Below are positions 18,430-27,047 of a stretch of DNA of 64,000 bases, one piece after another (the first letter of the stretch is position 1; each line of letters opens with the position of its first letter). A program made the translations under genes and the position numbers. Source of the DNA: Bacillota bacterium (GTDB taxonomy: Bacteria; Bacillota; Clostridia; Christensenellales; SZUA-584). The stretch covers positions 248,001 to 312,000 of the forward strand of contig JAEWRI010000036.1 in assembly GCA_023460085.1 (NCBI GenBank). The letters are read 5' to 3'. The notes below the pieces were generated by a model that made no database searches, was not told the DNA's origin, and was given only the letters and a program-made list of their open reading frames with translations.

Positions 18430-19536
18430 TTATAGCAGTGAGTCCAGATCCGCTAACTCTTCAACGACGAACCTGCCATCCTTTCGGATCAGGACGTCAT
18501 CAAACCAGATCTCGCCCCCGCCGTATTCTGGCGTTTGTATCTGCACGATATCCATATGGATGATCGAGTGGTTGCCGTTGTCCGTAGTAACGTAGGAATT
18601 GCCCACGGCGATATGCATACTGCCGCCGATCTTCTCGTCAAACAGAATATCCTTCATGGGACGGGTAATGCGGTTATTGAGCGATATCGCAAATTCGCCC
18701 AAATACCGCGAGTTCTCGTCAAGGTCGAGTATTCTATTGAGTCTTTCCGTATCATTCGCTGTCGCCTTGCTGATCTTTCCGTTCTTAAACTCCAGCCGGA
18801 TATCTTCAAACAGCGTCCCGCGGAAGTACAGCGGACAGTTAAAGGCGATGCGACCGTTTGCTGAGTTTCTTACCGGCGCGGTAAAGACCTCGCCGTCCGG
18901 CAGCCCGTTCTTTCCGTCGGATTTCTGCGCATCGATTCCCTTGATGGAAAATGTCAGATCGGTATCCTTTCCGACGATGCTGACGCGATCCGTCCTTCGA
19001 AAAAGGTCCACCAGCTTATCCAAGGGTGCGGAAATCTTGCCGTAATCCAGCGTACATACGGAATAATAATACTCCTCAAATTCCTGCTTTGACTTCCCGA
19101 ACAGCCCCGCCATGGCCTCTGTCGGATATTTGACGTATATCCACTTCGTGTTCACCACGCCATACGCATAAAAGCACTTCTGCATATAGTACTGGTTAAA
19201 CAGGGACATCTTTTCCAGCGGAATATTCGCATACTTGCGCGGGTCTTCCAGCGCCGAGATCACGATCAGCGCCTGCATTCTTTTGAGCTTTTCGAGCGAA
19301 ATATCGGCAAACGTACTCATCTGCTGTTCGTTGCAACCCTGGATGAAGACCTTCTGCACATCCGTATCCACCATCTCACAGAACGGGTTGGCGCCGCACC
19401 GATAGACTTCGTTGAGCAACTCGAGGACAAGCGGCTTGGCCTCATAGCCTTCCGCAATAATCAGCACATTCTCTCCCGCTTTCACCGAGCAGGAGTAATC
19501 GATGATCGTTTTGGCAAACGCATTGATATTGGACAT
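18430..19536 (-). CDS. Aminopeptidase, M29 family (AmpS/PepS-like)
   Basis: 368 residues. M29 enzymes are cytoplasmic two-metal aminopeptidases that remove N-terminal residues from short peptides. Seen: the N-terminal SVKAGENVLIIAEG pattern, KYPTEAMAG in the middle, NGLPDGEVFTAP (metal-ligand glutamate), and near the C-terminus GNSYVTTDNGNHSIIHMD and WFDDVLIRKDGRF. The arrangement matches the family although overall similarity seems divergent. It sits in the peptide/amino-acid module after an MFS carrier and a stable intergenic hairpin. Confidence 0.78.
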   Translation of the reverse strand: MSNINAFAKTIIDYSCSVKAGENVLIIAEGYEAKPLVLELLNEVYRCGANPFCEMVDTDVQKVFIQGCNEQQMSTFADISLEKLKRMQALIVISALEDPRKYANIPLEKMSLFNQYYMQKCFYAYGVVNTKWIYVKYPTEAMAGLFGKSKQEFEEYYYSVCTLDYGKISAPLDKLVDLFRRTDRVSIVGKDTDLTFSIKGIDAQKSDGKNGLPDGEVFTAPVRNSANGRIAFNCPLYFRGTLFEDIRLEFKNGKISKATANDTERLNRILDLDENSRYLGEFAISLNNRITRPMKDILFDEKIGGSMHIAVGNSYVTTDNGNHSIIHMDIVQIQTPEYGGGEIWFDDVLIRKDGRFVVEELADLDSLL

Positions 19537-19561
19537 TTAACCCACATCCTTATGCTTTTTA

Positions 19562-19596
19562 TGCATCCGCGGGCAATACCAATGCCCGCGGATGCA
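19562..19596. repeat. Perfect 14-bp inverted repeat (hairpin) between MFS and M29 genes
   Basis: Arms TGCATCCGCGGGCA and TGCCCGCGGATGCA around a seven-base loop, very GC-rich. It follows the MFS stop codon by nine bases. No T-run on the minus strand, so it may act as an RNA-stability element rather than a terminator. The last bases before M29 start follow within 25 bases. Confidence 0.65.
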
Positions 19597-19604
19597 AACA
19601 GATA

Positions 19605-20993
19605 TTACTCGTTCACCGTTTCCGCAACCGCCGGTTTCTTCAGCCGCTTCGAGAACTTGAACAGCAGCGATATCGGGATCAGCGAAAGCGCAGCGGTGAT
19701 GATCATGCTGAAGAACAAGCTGTTGTAGTTGCCCACGCTGTCAATGACCGCACCGAGCAGGGGCACGCTCACCAGCGAGACGCACACAATCACCATCAGC
19801 GTTACGGAGAACAGGGTACCCGTATTGGTGCCTGTTTCGGGGGCGAAAGACATGATGTACGGTATCGTCATCACGTCCAGAATGCTTGCTGCCATGCCGA
19901 TGCAGAGAATAAAGATACATACCGTTACCAAGCTGTGAGCGAAGAACAACATGCCCACCGCACCGACGATCAACGCAGAAGAGCCCACCGCAAACAGTAC
20001 GGGCTTGTTGATTTTGTCCGCAAGGATGCCCACCGGGATAGCCATCAACATGTATCCGATGAAGTAAACGCCGGTTACGATCATGGCGACGTTGGGCGCA
20101 AACCCAAGGTTCGTGTAGAGGAACGAAGAGCCGTATGTCTGTATTCCATACAAACCGAAGTTTGCAAGTATCTTGGCGGCAAACACAAGAATGATACATG
20201 TCCTTCCCGTCTTGGTAATGAGCCGGAAAGTTTCCGCAATGGTTTTAAAAGGATTAAATTTTTTCTGAGTGCCGCTTGCGCGTTCTTCCAAGATCCGTTG
20301 ATTCTTCTTTGATTCAGGCGGATACAGGGTGATGAACAGTATCAAAACGATCAGCATAACCCCGCCGCCGATAAAGAACGGAATACCTGTGTTGATTGTA
20401 TAGAGCATGCTTGCCACAAACGTCGCAAAAAGAAACCCAAACCCGCCCAGCGTGGTGGAGTAAGAGGACATTTTGCTTTGATGTTCCTTGGGAACCATGT
20501 TGAACTGGTAGCCGGCACGGAACTGTCCGCCAACCGCGTCGGTAAACATCATTGCAAAAACGAGGATCACCGAAACGATCAGTAAAGGCATAAGCTGGGC
20601 CGTCTTGCCGCTGTCCGCCGGCGAAACCAGAGAGGCGATAAGCGGGAGTGAGATAAACGCGGCAACACAAATCAGACCAAAAATGAAACCCATCTCTCTT
20701 CTCTTGGTGGTTCTGTCTCCCCAAGCGCCGAATATCGGCAGGAACACTGCCGCAAATATGTTGTCGATGCTCATGATCAAACCGGTAATAAACGCACTGA
20801 GCCCAAACCCCGCCACCTGCACCGTACTGGTCGATACATAGTTCGGGTTGCCTGCCTGCAGAATGATTGGAAAATAATTGTTATAAGCTCCCCACATGAT
20901 GGAGATTGCCATATTCAGCAACCCGTAGATCAGGAAGAACTTAAAATATGGCTTTACGCTGGCCCGGGAATTTTGTTTCTCTAAGTCAGTCAT
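19605..20993 (-). CDS. Major facilitator superfamily transporter (SLC45/GPH-like)
   Basis: 462 residues with about twelve hydrophobic segments. The loop after helix 2-3 reads GAWGDRTTKRREMGF, the MFS signature, and a second copy appears as GILADKINKP. The N-terminal helix (NMAISIMWGAYNNYFPIIL) resembles SLC45/GPH-type sugar cation symporters, but the substrate cannot be read. A long cytoplasmic loop near residue 235 (PPESKKNQRILEERASG) separates the two halves. AAGGAGAAAGGT precedes the ATG. It probably imports a substrate for the surrounding catabolic genes. Confidence 0.82.
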   Translation of the reverse strand: MTDLEKQNSRASVKPYFKFFLIYGLLNMAISIMWGAYNNYFPIILQAGNPNYVSTSTVQVAGFGLSAFITGLIMSIDNIFAAVFLPIFGAWGDRTTKRREMGFIFGLICVAAFISLPLIASLVSPADSGKTAQLMPLLIVSVILVFAMMFTDAVGGQFRAGYQFNMVPKEHQSKMSSYSTTLGGFGFLFATFVASMLYTINTGIPFFIGGGVMLIVLILFITLYPPESKKNQRILEERASGTQKKFNPFKTIAETFRLITKTGRTCIILVFAAKILANFGLYGIQTYGSSFLYTNLGFAPNVAMIVTGVYFIGYMLMAIPVGILADKINKPVLFAVGSSALIVGAVGMLFFAHSLVTVCIFILCIGMAASILDVMTIPYIMSFAPETGTNTGTLFSVTLMVIVCVSLVSVPLLGAVIDSVGNYNSLFFSMIITAALSLIPISLLFKFSKRLKKPAVAETVNE

Positions 20994-21208
20994 ACCTTTC
21001 TCCTTTCAGTTTAAAAGAACGAGTCCACCAATGAATAACCCCTGTAATGCTTTCTTGCTGCGTATGGATATCGCGCATTGCATTTGAACCGAGCCACGCA
21101 TATCCCATTGTAAGCTATCCGATTAGAAACTTCACCTCCGTTTATCGAAACGTTACTTATATTGATGACGGTCTACGCTGACCATCCCTTTTCACATTTG
21201 AGCCGCGA

Positions 21209-22465
21209 TCATGGGAATATGCCGCGGATGTTCTTTGCCATGACCAGCTTCTTGAGCGCAACGGCATACGCGCTGGTACGCAGGGTGATCTTCTTTTCCG
21301 TGTGGAACTTAAAGACTTCCTCGAACGCCTTGCACATAATCCGGTCGAGCATCTTGTTGATCTCGTTCTCCTCCCAGAACAGCGACTGGATATTTTGCAC
21401 CCACTCGAAATACGAAACGACCACGCCGCCCGCGTTCGCGAGTATATCCGGTACTACGGTGACACCGTTTTGAGCGAGTATCTCATCCGCCGCAACCGAG
21501 GTCGGGCCGTTCGCGCCTTCAATAATCAGCTTTGCCCGGATGGAAGGCGCGATCTGCTCGGTGATCTGGTTCTCCAGCGCCGCAGGAATCAGCACATCGG
21601 CATCGAGAGTAAGCAGCTCCTGATTGGTGATTCTCCGGACGCCTTCCGCCGCATAGTTCTCCAGCACGTTGCCTTTGCGGGACAGATACGCCAGCACATC
21701 CGCCATGTCCAGCCCGTCCTCTTTGTATATACCTCCCGAAACGTCGCTCACGGCCACGATCGTCGCGCCCAGCTCGTGAATCAGTTTAGCCGAGATGCTT
21801 CCCACGTTGCCCATGCCCTGTACAGCGATGCGTACTTGATCCGGCTGAACGTTCATCTTCTTCAGCATCTCGCGCGCGATGATCATGATCCCGTGTCCCG
21901 TTGCCTCCGGGCGGCCGAGCGAACCACCGATATCGATGGGCTTGCCGGTCACGATACCCGGCACAGCGTGGCCTTTGAGCATGCTGTAAGTATCCATCAT
22001 CCACGCCATGATCTCGCCGTTGGTATTGACGTCCGGCGCGGGGATATCCTGATCCGGCCCGATCAGCGGAGCGATCATCGCGGTATAGCGGCGCGTCATG
22101 CGCTCCAGCTCCCGGCGCGACAGCGTACGGGGATCGACGCGGATGCCGCCCTTGGCCCCGCCGTAGGGGATACCCACTACCGCGCATTTGAAGGTCATCC
22201 ACGCCGCAAGCGCTTTGACCTCATCGATATTCACATCTTGGTGGAAACGCACGCCGCCTTTGCAGGGCCCGCGCGAGCTGGAGTGCTGGACGCGGTAGCC
22301 TTCGAACACCTTCACGCTGCCGTCGTCCATGCGAACCGGAAACGACACTTTCAGCTCCCGCTCCGGATACATCGTTGCGATATAGTCGCTTTCATTCAAT
22401 TCCAGCACCTTTGCCGCATTCCTGATCGTCGCCAGAACGTTGTCGTATGGGTTATAAGCCCTCAT
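21209..22465 (-). CDS. gdhA: Glutamate dehydrogenase (Glu/Leu/Phe/Val dehydrogenase family)
   Basis: 418 residues. Oxidative deamination of glutamate to 2-oxoglutarate and ammonia, or the reverse. Seen: SSSRGPCKGGVRFH and TFKCAVVGIPYGGAKGG with substrate-binding and catalytic lysines, APDVNTNGE with the catalytic Asp, and the Rossmann loop VQGMGNVGS. Length and motifs fit the hexameric catabolic type. Being in the same run as an aminotransferase and peptidases, it can regenerate 2-oxoglutarate from glutamate during amino-acid fermentation. Cofactor preference is not decided. Starts 42 bases after the peptidase-racemase fusion. Confidence 0.92.
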   Translation of the reverse strand: MRAYNPYDNVLATIRNAAKVLELNESDYIATMYPERELKVSFPVRMDDGSVKVFEGYRVQHSSSRGPCKGGVRFHQDVNIDEVKALAAWMTFKCAVVGIPYGGAKGGIRVDPRTLSRRELERMTRRYTAMIAPLIGPDQDIPAPDVNTNGEIMAWMMDTYSMLKGHAVPGIVTGKPIDIGGSLGRPEATGHGIMIIAREMLKKMNVQPDQVRIAVQGMGNVGSISAKLIHELGATIVAVSDVSGGIYKEDGLDMADVLAYLSRKGNVLENYAAEGVRRITNQELLTLDADVLIPAALENQITEQIAPSIRAKLIIEGANGPTSVAADEILAQNGVTVVPDILANAGGVVVSYFEWVQNIQSLFWEENEINKMLDRIMCKAFEEVFKFHTEKKITLRTSAYAVALKKLVMAKNIRGIFP

Positions 22466-22507
22466 GATTACTCCCCTTCTTTCCTGATCTAATTATTTAT
22501 CGCAGGT

Positions 22508-24274
22508 TTACCGCTCCTCCTGCGCCTGCCGCACCGCTTCCGTGGCAAGCAGCAGCGCCGGGTCAATATACGGCAGCCCAAAATCCGTTCCGGCCAGTAT
22601 CAATGGCAGCTCCGTACAGCCCATTATGATGGCCTGCGCGCCGCGCTGCTTTAATCCCCGGATGATCGCCCGCAGCGGCGCGAGGTCGCCGGCCGGCTTG
22701 CCCGCCTTGTACCCATAGATATATTTCATCACAATATCCAGTTCCGCATCCGTCGGACACAGACAACCCAATCCGATCCGGTTAAGCGTATCCCGGTATA
22801 CCCCGGCCTTTGCCGTCCCCGTGGTGGACAGAAGCCCCACGGTGTTATAGCCTCTTTTTTTGCACTCCTCCGCAGCGAGGCGCACCATATTCAGCAGCGG
22901 GATATGGACGGCTTCCTGCACGCCGTCGTAATAGTAGTGGGCGGTATTGCAGGGCATGACGAGCAGGTCTGCACCGCTGCTTTCCAGCAGCACTGCGCTC
23001 TGCCGCATCGCGTCCACCGGGCTTACGCCGCCGTCCAATATTGCCGCTGTCCTGTCCGGAATGGATGGGTCGTTGTCGATAAGAATATGCAGGTGTCCGC
23101 CGTCTCCGTCGGCTTTTGTGGCCGCCACGATCTTGGCGTACAGGTCAACTGTGGCCATGGGGCCCATGCCGCCGATGATGCCGACCGTTTTTTGGCCAAG
23201 CCTGCCGCTTCTGAGCCGGGCTGTTCCTGTCGGGAGAAGATACTCGGCAAAATCGAAGCCCTTGATCACGCGTCCGTCCGCGCACTGCATATCACAGGCC
23301 ATGGTAAGCGAGTTGTATACCGCTTCCTGAACCGCTTCCGCCACTGCCTCGAAAAAAGGATCCATTTGTTCCTCCGCCATCACGGTACGCTTTGATAGCT
23401 GCGTTTCATCCGTGCGCCTTAAGTTATCCGGGCAGTTGGAAAACGCGATGATGAACTCCCCACTGCCATGCTGGATGTACGAACCCGTGTTGGTCAGGCC
23501 GATCACCGCACGTTTCGCAAGACGCTTGAGCTGCCTGCCCTCCATCGGCGCGTCCGTCGCCACGACGACCATACACGATCCCTTTGCATCCTCTGGCCGT
23601 GGTTCGCTGCTTGGAATGCGCCGTCCATAGATATTGAGGCTGCCGCCATAGTTCGTCTGCACCAACGCGCCTATCGTATACGTGTGCGCGCCATCCCCGC
23701 CTTCCACCGATACCAGTCGCGAAGACGTTCCGATGCCCCCTTTGAACCCGAAGCAGCGGGTACCCGCACCTGCACCCACGGCGCCCTCCAGCACCTCCGC
23801 CGAACAGGCTTCAATTGCTTCCCGAACATGCTCCGGCCGGACAGAAAAGTGCCTGATATCGTTCAGCACCGCGTCGTTGGTTTCGCCCACCACGATATTG
23901 ATGGACTTCTGCTCGGGCGGAAGCAGCGGCACATGATATTCAAGCAGCCCCTGCAGCACCTGCGCCACAGAAAGAGTGTTTGTCAGGCCGATCAGCGATT
24001 CGATCTCGCCCAGCTCCTCCACCTGCATTGCGCCAACCATCTTCCCAAAGCCATTCGCGCAGTGGACCGCAGCCGGTGTTTTTTGTGCAAACACATCGCC
24101 CGTATGCGGCCTGATTACCGTAATGCCGGTGTGAATGCCCTGCGCGCCGTGCAATGTGCAATGCCCGACGAGTACGCCGTCAACATCCGTAATGCTGTTC
24201 CTGACGCCCGGCTGAAACTGTCCGGGTATCTGCATCCATTCGCGTATGCGTTTCATCTGTTTTATCACACTCAC
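22508..24274 (-). CDS. Fusion of P1-family (DmpA-like) aminopeptidase and aspartate/glutamate racemase
   Basis: 588 residues, two complete domains. Residues about 10-350 are a P1/DmpA Ntn-hydrolase: NSITDVDGVLVGH, GAVGAGAGTRCFGFKGG, and the self-cleavage site Gly232-Ser233 in KGSCMVVVATDAP. Residues about 362-585 are an Asp/Glu racemase: GIIGGMGPMATVDLY, first catalytic cysteine Cys442 in MPCNTAH and second, Cys553, in MGCTEL. DmpA cleaves N-terminal residues including D-amino acids; autolysis at Ser233 would leave the racemase attached to the nucleophile-bearing beta chain. I did not find a frame break. Exact start (GTG 24274, GTG 24268 or ATG 24256) is uncertain. Confidence 0.88.
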   Translation of the reverse strand: MSVIKQMKRIREWMQIPGQFQPGVRNSITDVDGVLVGHCTLHGAQGIHTGITVIRPHTGDVFAQKTPAAVHCANGFGKMVGAMQVEELGEIESLIGLTNTLSVAQVLQGLLEYHVPLLPPEQKSINIVVGETNDAVLNDIRHFSVRPEHVREAIEACSAEVLEGAVGAGAGTRCFGFKGGIGTSSRLVSVEGGDGAHTYTIGALVQTNYGGSLNIYGRRIPSSEPRPEDAKGSCMVVVATDAPMEGRQLKRLAKRAVIGLTNTGSYIQHGSGEFIIAFSNCPDNLRRTDETQLSKRTVMAEEQMDPFFEAVAEAVQEAVYNSLTMACDMQCADGRVIKGFDFAEYLLPTGTARLRSGRLGQKTVGIIGGMGPMATVDLYAKIVAATKADGDGGHLHILIDNDPSIPDRTAAILDGGVSPVDAMRQSAVLLESSGADLLVMPCNTAHYYYDGVQEAVHIPLLNMVRLAAEECKKRGYNTVGLLSTTGTAKAGVYRDTLNRIGLGCLCPTDAELDIVMKYIYGYKAGKPAGDLAPLRAIIRGLKQRGAQAIIMGCTELPLILAGTDFGLPYIDPALLLATEAVRQAQEER

Positions 24275-24290
24275 CCCCCGTCCCGTCAGA

Positions 24291-25232
24291 TTAACCTCTG
24301 GTCAGCAAAGCCAGATACGGATTGCCGCAGAAATACGGATAATCCACGCCACCGTCGCCTAACATGCGCGGATTCAGCACACCCTTCTTCGCATCCGCGT
24401 GGTAATCCGAGCCGCCCGAGATCACCGCAAGCCGTCCGACATAATTCTGCACAACCTCTCGCTGTATCTCCTCGTTGGTCTGCGTCCCTTTATAGCTGGT
24501 TTTATCGTACGGGTAAGCCGCTTCGATGCCCATCAAGCCCCCCTGTATCAGCCGCTCGATATACTCTCCACGCGTAGTTTCCATCCCGTTCGCGCAAACC
24601 ATTTCGTCGATGAGATACGGATGTGCGAGAATGGGAATGCCGCCCGCCTTTTTGATGATGGCGATCGCCTGCAGGGGATCGATTTTCTCGCGCCGCACGT
24701 TATAAACCGGGTTGTCGCGCACCAGCAGCTTGGCTTCCTGCCAGCTCTTTGCGTACCCCTTCTGCGCGATGGCTTCAAATATATGCTTGCGCTGCACCTC
24801 GCCGTCCGCCCGTCTCCCCTGTGCGCCGCCTTCCAGCACGTCGTCCCACGTCACGTGAATGCCGTTCTCCACGAGCACTTCCGTCAGCTTTCGGTAGGCG
24901 TTCACCTTGCTCTGCGCCATGGCCCGCTCAGCCTCCAGGAAATCCGGCAGGCTGAAATCGCACCCCAGGCCGACGATATGCACGTCGTCTACGAAGGTGT
25001 CGCAGGAATACTCGATCCCCGGCACGAACGCGAGCCCTTTGTCCGCCGCGTATGCAACGGGATCCACCATAACGCCGTCCACGTCGATGGCTTCGGGCGG
25101 GCACACGTCGTGGTCCGTCAGCGCGATCACCTTCATGCCCGCTTCCGCCGCATGGTCGATCAGCTCGCGCACGGTGTCGTTGCCGTCCGAGCGCAGAGAA
25201 TGCGTATGCAGATCACAAAGATACCGCGGCAT
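24291..25232 (-). CDS. PHP-domain phosphoesterase
   Basis: 313 residues. PHP metal-binding motifs: DLHTHSLRSDGN at the N-terminus, ALTDHDVCPPEA, PGIEYSCD, and ILAHPYLI and SGGSDYHADAKKG towards the C-terminus. Characterised relatives hydrolyse 3',5'-nucleoside bisphosphates or oligoribonucleotides. The ATG at 25232 overlaps the TGA of the aldolase gene (TGATG), so the pair is translationally coupled; the longer frame to 25295 lies inside that gene. Role within the amino-acid module is unknown. Confidence 0.85.
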   Translation of the reverse strand: MPRYLCDLHTHSLRSDGNDTVRELIDHAAEAGMKVIALTDHDVCPPEAIDVDGVMVDPVAYAADKGLAFVPGIEYSCDTFVDDVHIVGLGCDFSLPDFLEAERAMAQSKVNAYRKLTEVLVENGIHVTWDDVLEGGAQGRRADGEVQRKHIFEAIAQKGYAKSWQEAKLLVRDNPVYNVRREKIDPLQAIAIIKKAGGIPILAHPYLIDEMVCANGMETTRGEYIERLIQGGLMGIEAAYPYDKTSYKGTQTNEEIQREVVQNYVGRLAVISGGSDYHADAKKGVLNPRMLGDGGVDYPYFCGNPYLALLTRG

Positions 25233-26098
25233 CAGCTTATTCCTCCCATTGCCTTCTGCTCCGAGCCGAAGATGCGGATGTGCGCCTTCACACACTCCTT
25301 CACCTTTTCCGTTGCATACCGGTCGAGCCGCAGCGGGTTGTTCTCGCCCGGATGCGCGATGCTGTATTCCGCCATCCCCTCGCAGTACGCGATTTTGATC
25401 GCGGTGGAGATGTTAATCTTTGCCGCGCCCAGAGAAACGAGCTTCCTGAACGTATTGTCGGATAATCCGGTGCCGCCGTGCACCACCAGCGGGCTGCCCA
25501 CGCGCCCGCGGATAGCCTCGAACAGTCCGAATCGTACATTGGGTGTACCCTTATACAGGCCGTGCGCGGTGCCAATGGCGGGCGCGAACGCGCTGACCCC
25601 GGTGCGCCGCACATATTCCTCCGACGCCTCCGGTGTCGCCAGCCCGGCTTCCCGTTCGTCCACCACGATGTCATCCTCCACTCCCACGATGGAGCCGAGT
25701 TCGCCTTCTACCGTGGCGTCCCACATTTTCGCAATCTCCACGATTTCTCCGGTGGCGCGGATGTTCTCCTCAAACGAGGCTTTGGACATGTCAATCATGA
25801 CCGAAGACCATCCCAAGACGATGCACTGCTTGACCATATCTGCGTCCGTACAGTGGTCGAGGTGCACGGCGACCGGGACGGTAGCCCGCTCTGCAATGTC
25901 CTTGAGTAGCGCGATGAGATGTTCCGGCCCCATCTGCTTCACAGTGGAGACGGAGGTCTGCAGGATGATCGGCGAACGTGCCTCCTCCGCAGCGGTCACC
26001 GCAGCTGCGGCCGTCAAATCATTGACGATATTGAACGCACCCACGGCATACCCGCCAGCCATTGCTTCCTGTAACATTTGCTTCATATTTACATACAT
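25232..26098 (-). CDS. Class II (ketose-bisphosphate) aldolase family protein
   Basis: 288 residues. Zinc-ligand and catalytic regions: HLDHCTDADMV (Asp and first His), EGELGSIVG, GTAHGLYKG (second His), PLVVHGGTGLSD (third His) and KINISTAIK for phosphate binding. The family includes fructose-1,6- and tagatose-1,6-bisphosphate aldolases. Substrate not decidable from sequence. GGAGGTTATCAGT precedes the ATG. It sits between a DapA-like lyase and a PHP gene, both of which also act on small metabolites, so it may have a specialised aldol substrate rather than glycolytic duty. Confidence 0.87.
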   Translation of the reverse strand: MYVNMKQMLQEAMAGGYAVGAFNIVNDLTAAAAVTAAEEARSPIILQTSVSTVKQMGPEHLIALLKDIAERATVPVAVHLDHCTDADMVKQCIVLGWSSVMIDMSKASFEENIRATGEIVEIAKMWDATVEGELGSIVGVEDDIVVDEREAGLATPEASEEYVRRTGVSAFAPAIGTAHGLYKGTPNVRFGLFEAIRGRVGSPLVVHGGTGLSDNTFRKLVSLGAAKINISTAIKIAYCEGMAEYSIAHPGENNPLRLDRYATEKVKECVKAHIRIFGSEQKAMGGIS

Positions 26099-26120
26099 AC
26101 TGATAACCTCCGATGCAACG

Positions 26121-27017
26121 TCAAATCAGGCCTTCCTCTGTCAACACAGCCCGCAACGCGTCCCTTTGTTCCGGTTTAATCGGCAGCAGCGGCAGGCGCG
26201 GTTCGCCTCCGCGTCCGCCCGTCAGATCGAGCGCTGCCTTCACGCCCGCAACGGCGGTTGCATCCGTCGCGCGCTTGCTGATCGTGATCAGCCGTTGGGA
26301 CAGCGCTTCCGCTTCTTCCATCCGCCCTGTCTGAAACAGTTCCTGCAGCTTCACGCACAGCTGCGGCAGATAGACGGCAATGGACAGCACCCCGCCGACA
26401 GCGCCGACCTTAAGACCGTATAAAAATTTCTTGATGGTACCCGCGAGCACGTGATATTCCGCGCCCGCCGGCACGGCGTTCACGTAGCTCGCGATATCCT
26501 CGCTGGTGGTGTCCTTCATGCCCACAATATTTTCATGGGCGGCAAGGATGCGGATTGCGTCGAATGAGATCACGACGCCGCCCGCATAGCAGGGTACGCA
26601 ATAGATCATCACAGGAACGGGCGACCGATCGGCTACATATGTGTAATACCGGCACAGTGCCTCGTCCGTCATCTTATTGGCGAAGTAGTGCGGGGTGACC
26701 ACGCTGACATAGTCTGCCCCGGCGTCCGCCGCGCGCTTAATAAACTCCACGGTGCTGTAAGCCGAATCCCGTCCCGCCCCGGCAATCAGCGTCTTGTCCG
26801 GTGCCATGTATCGGCGGTATGTCTTCAGCAGTTCCACAGACTCGTCGTCGCTCAGCGAACGGAATTCTCCGTTGCTGCCGAGCGGCATAAAGCCCCGGAT
26901 ACCCGTTTCGTTCATCCCTTCGATGTTGCACCGCGCCATGTCGAGATCCAGTTTTTGATCCGTAAACGGCGTGGTCATCGGCGGGAAAATCCCTTCCAGT
27001 TTCGCTCTGTGTTTCAT
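26121..27017 (-). CDS. Dihydrodipicolinate synthase/N-acetylneuraminate lyase family (class I aldolase)
   Basis: 298 residues. Schiff-base lysine in IVGMKDTTSED (about residue 167), the phosphate/carboxylate loop PLGSNGEF (instead of GTTGE), and YCVPCYAGG in place of the catalytic-Tyr YNVP region. These departures make lysine biosynthesis (DapA) unlikely; a 4-hydroxy-2-oxoglutarate or other 2-keto-acid aldolase role is more plausible. It lies just after an aminotransferase gene, which could supply the keto acid. AAGGGAGCGGAC precedes the ATG. Confidence 0.83.
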   Translation of the reverse strand: MKHRAKLEGIFPPMTTPFTDQKLDLDMARCNIEGMNETGIRGFMPLGSNGEFRSLSDDESVELLKTYRRYMAPDKTLIAGAGRDSAYSTVEFIKRAADAGADYVSVVTPHYFANKMTDEALCRYYTYVADRSPVPVMIYCVPCYAGGVVISFDAIRILAAHENIVGMKDTTSEDIASYVNAVPAGAEYHVLAGTIKKFLYGLKVGAVGGVLSIAVYLPQLCVKLQELFQTGRMEEAEALSQRLITISKRATDATAVAGVKAALDLTGGRGGEPRLPLLPIKPEQRDALRAVLTEEGLI

Positions 27018-27047
27018 GTCCGCTCCCTTCTGATGCGTGTTATTATC

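Noticed and set aside
20994..21208. Possible -24/-12 sites in the gap before the MFS gene
   Set aside because: Candidate GG and GC pairs are 12 bases apart instead of ten, and CAC is missing.
24399..26423. A 674-codon open frame on the plus strand
   Set aside because: It runs antisense to the PHP, class II aldolase and DapA-like genes, all with intact catalytic motifs. GC-rich antisense frames often stay open.
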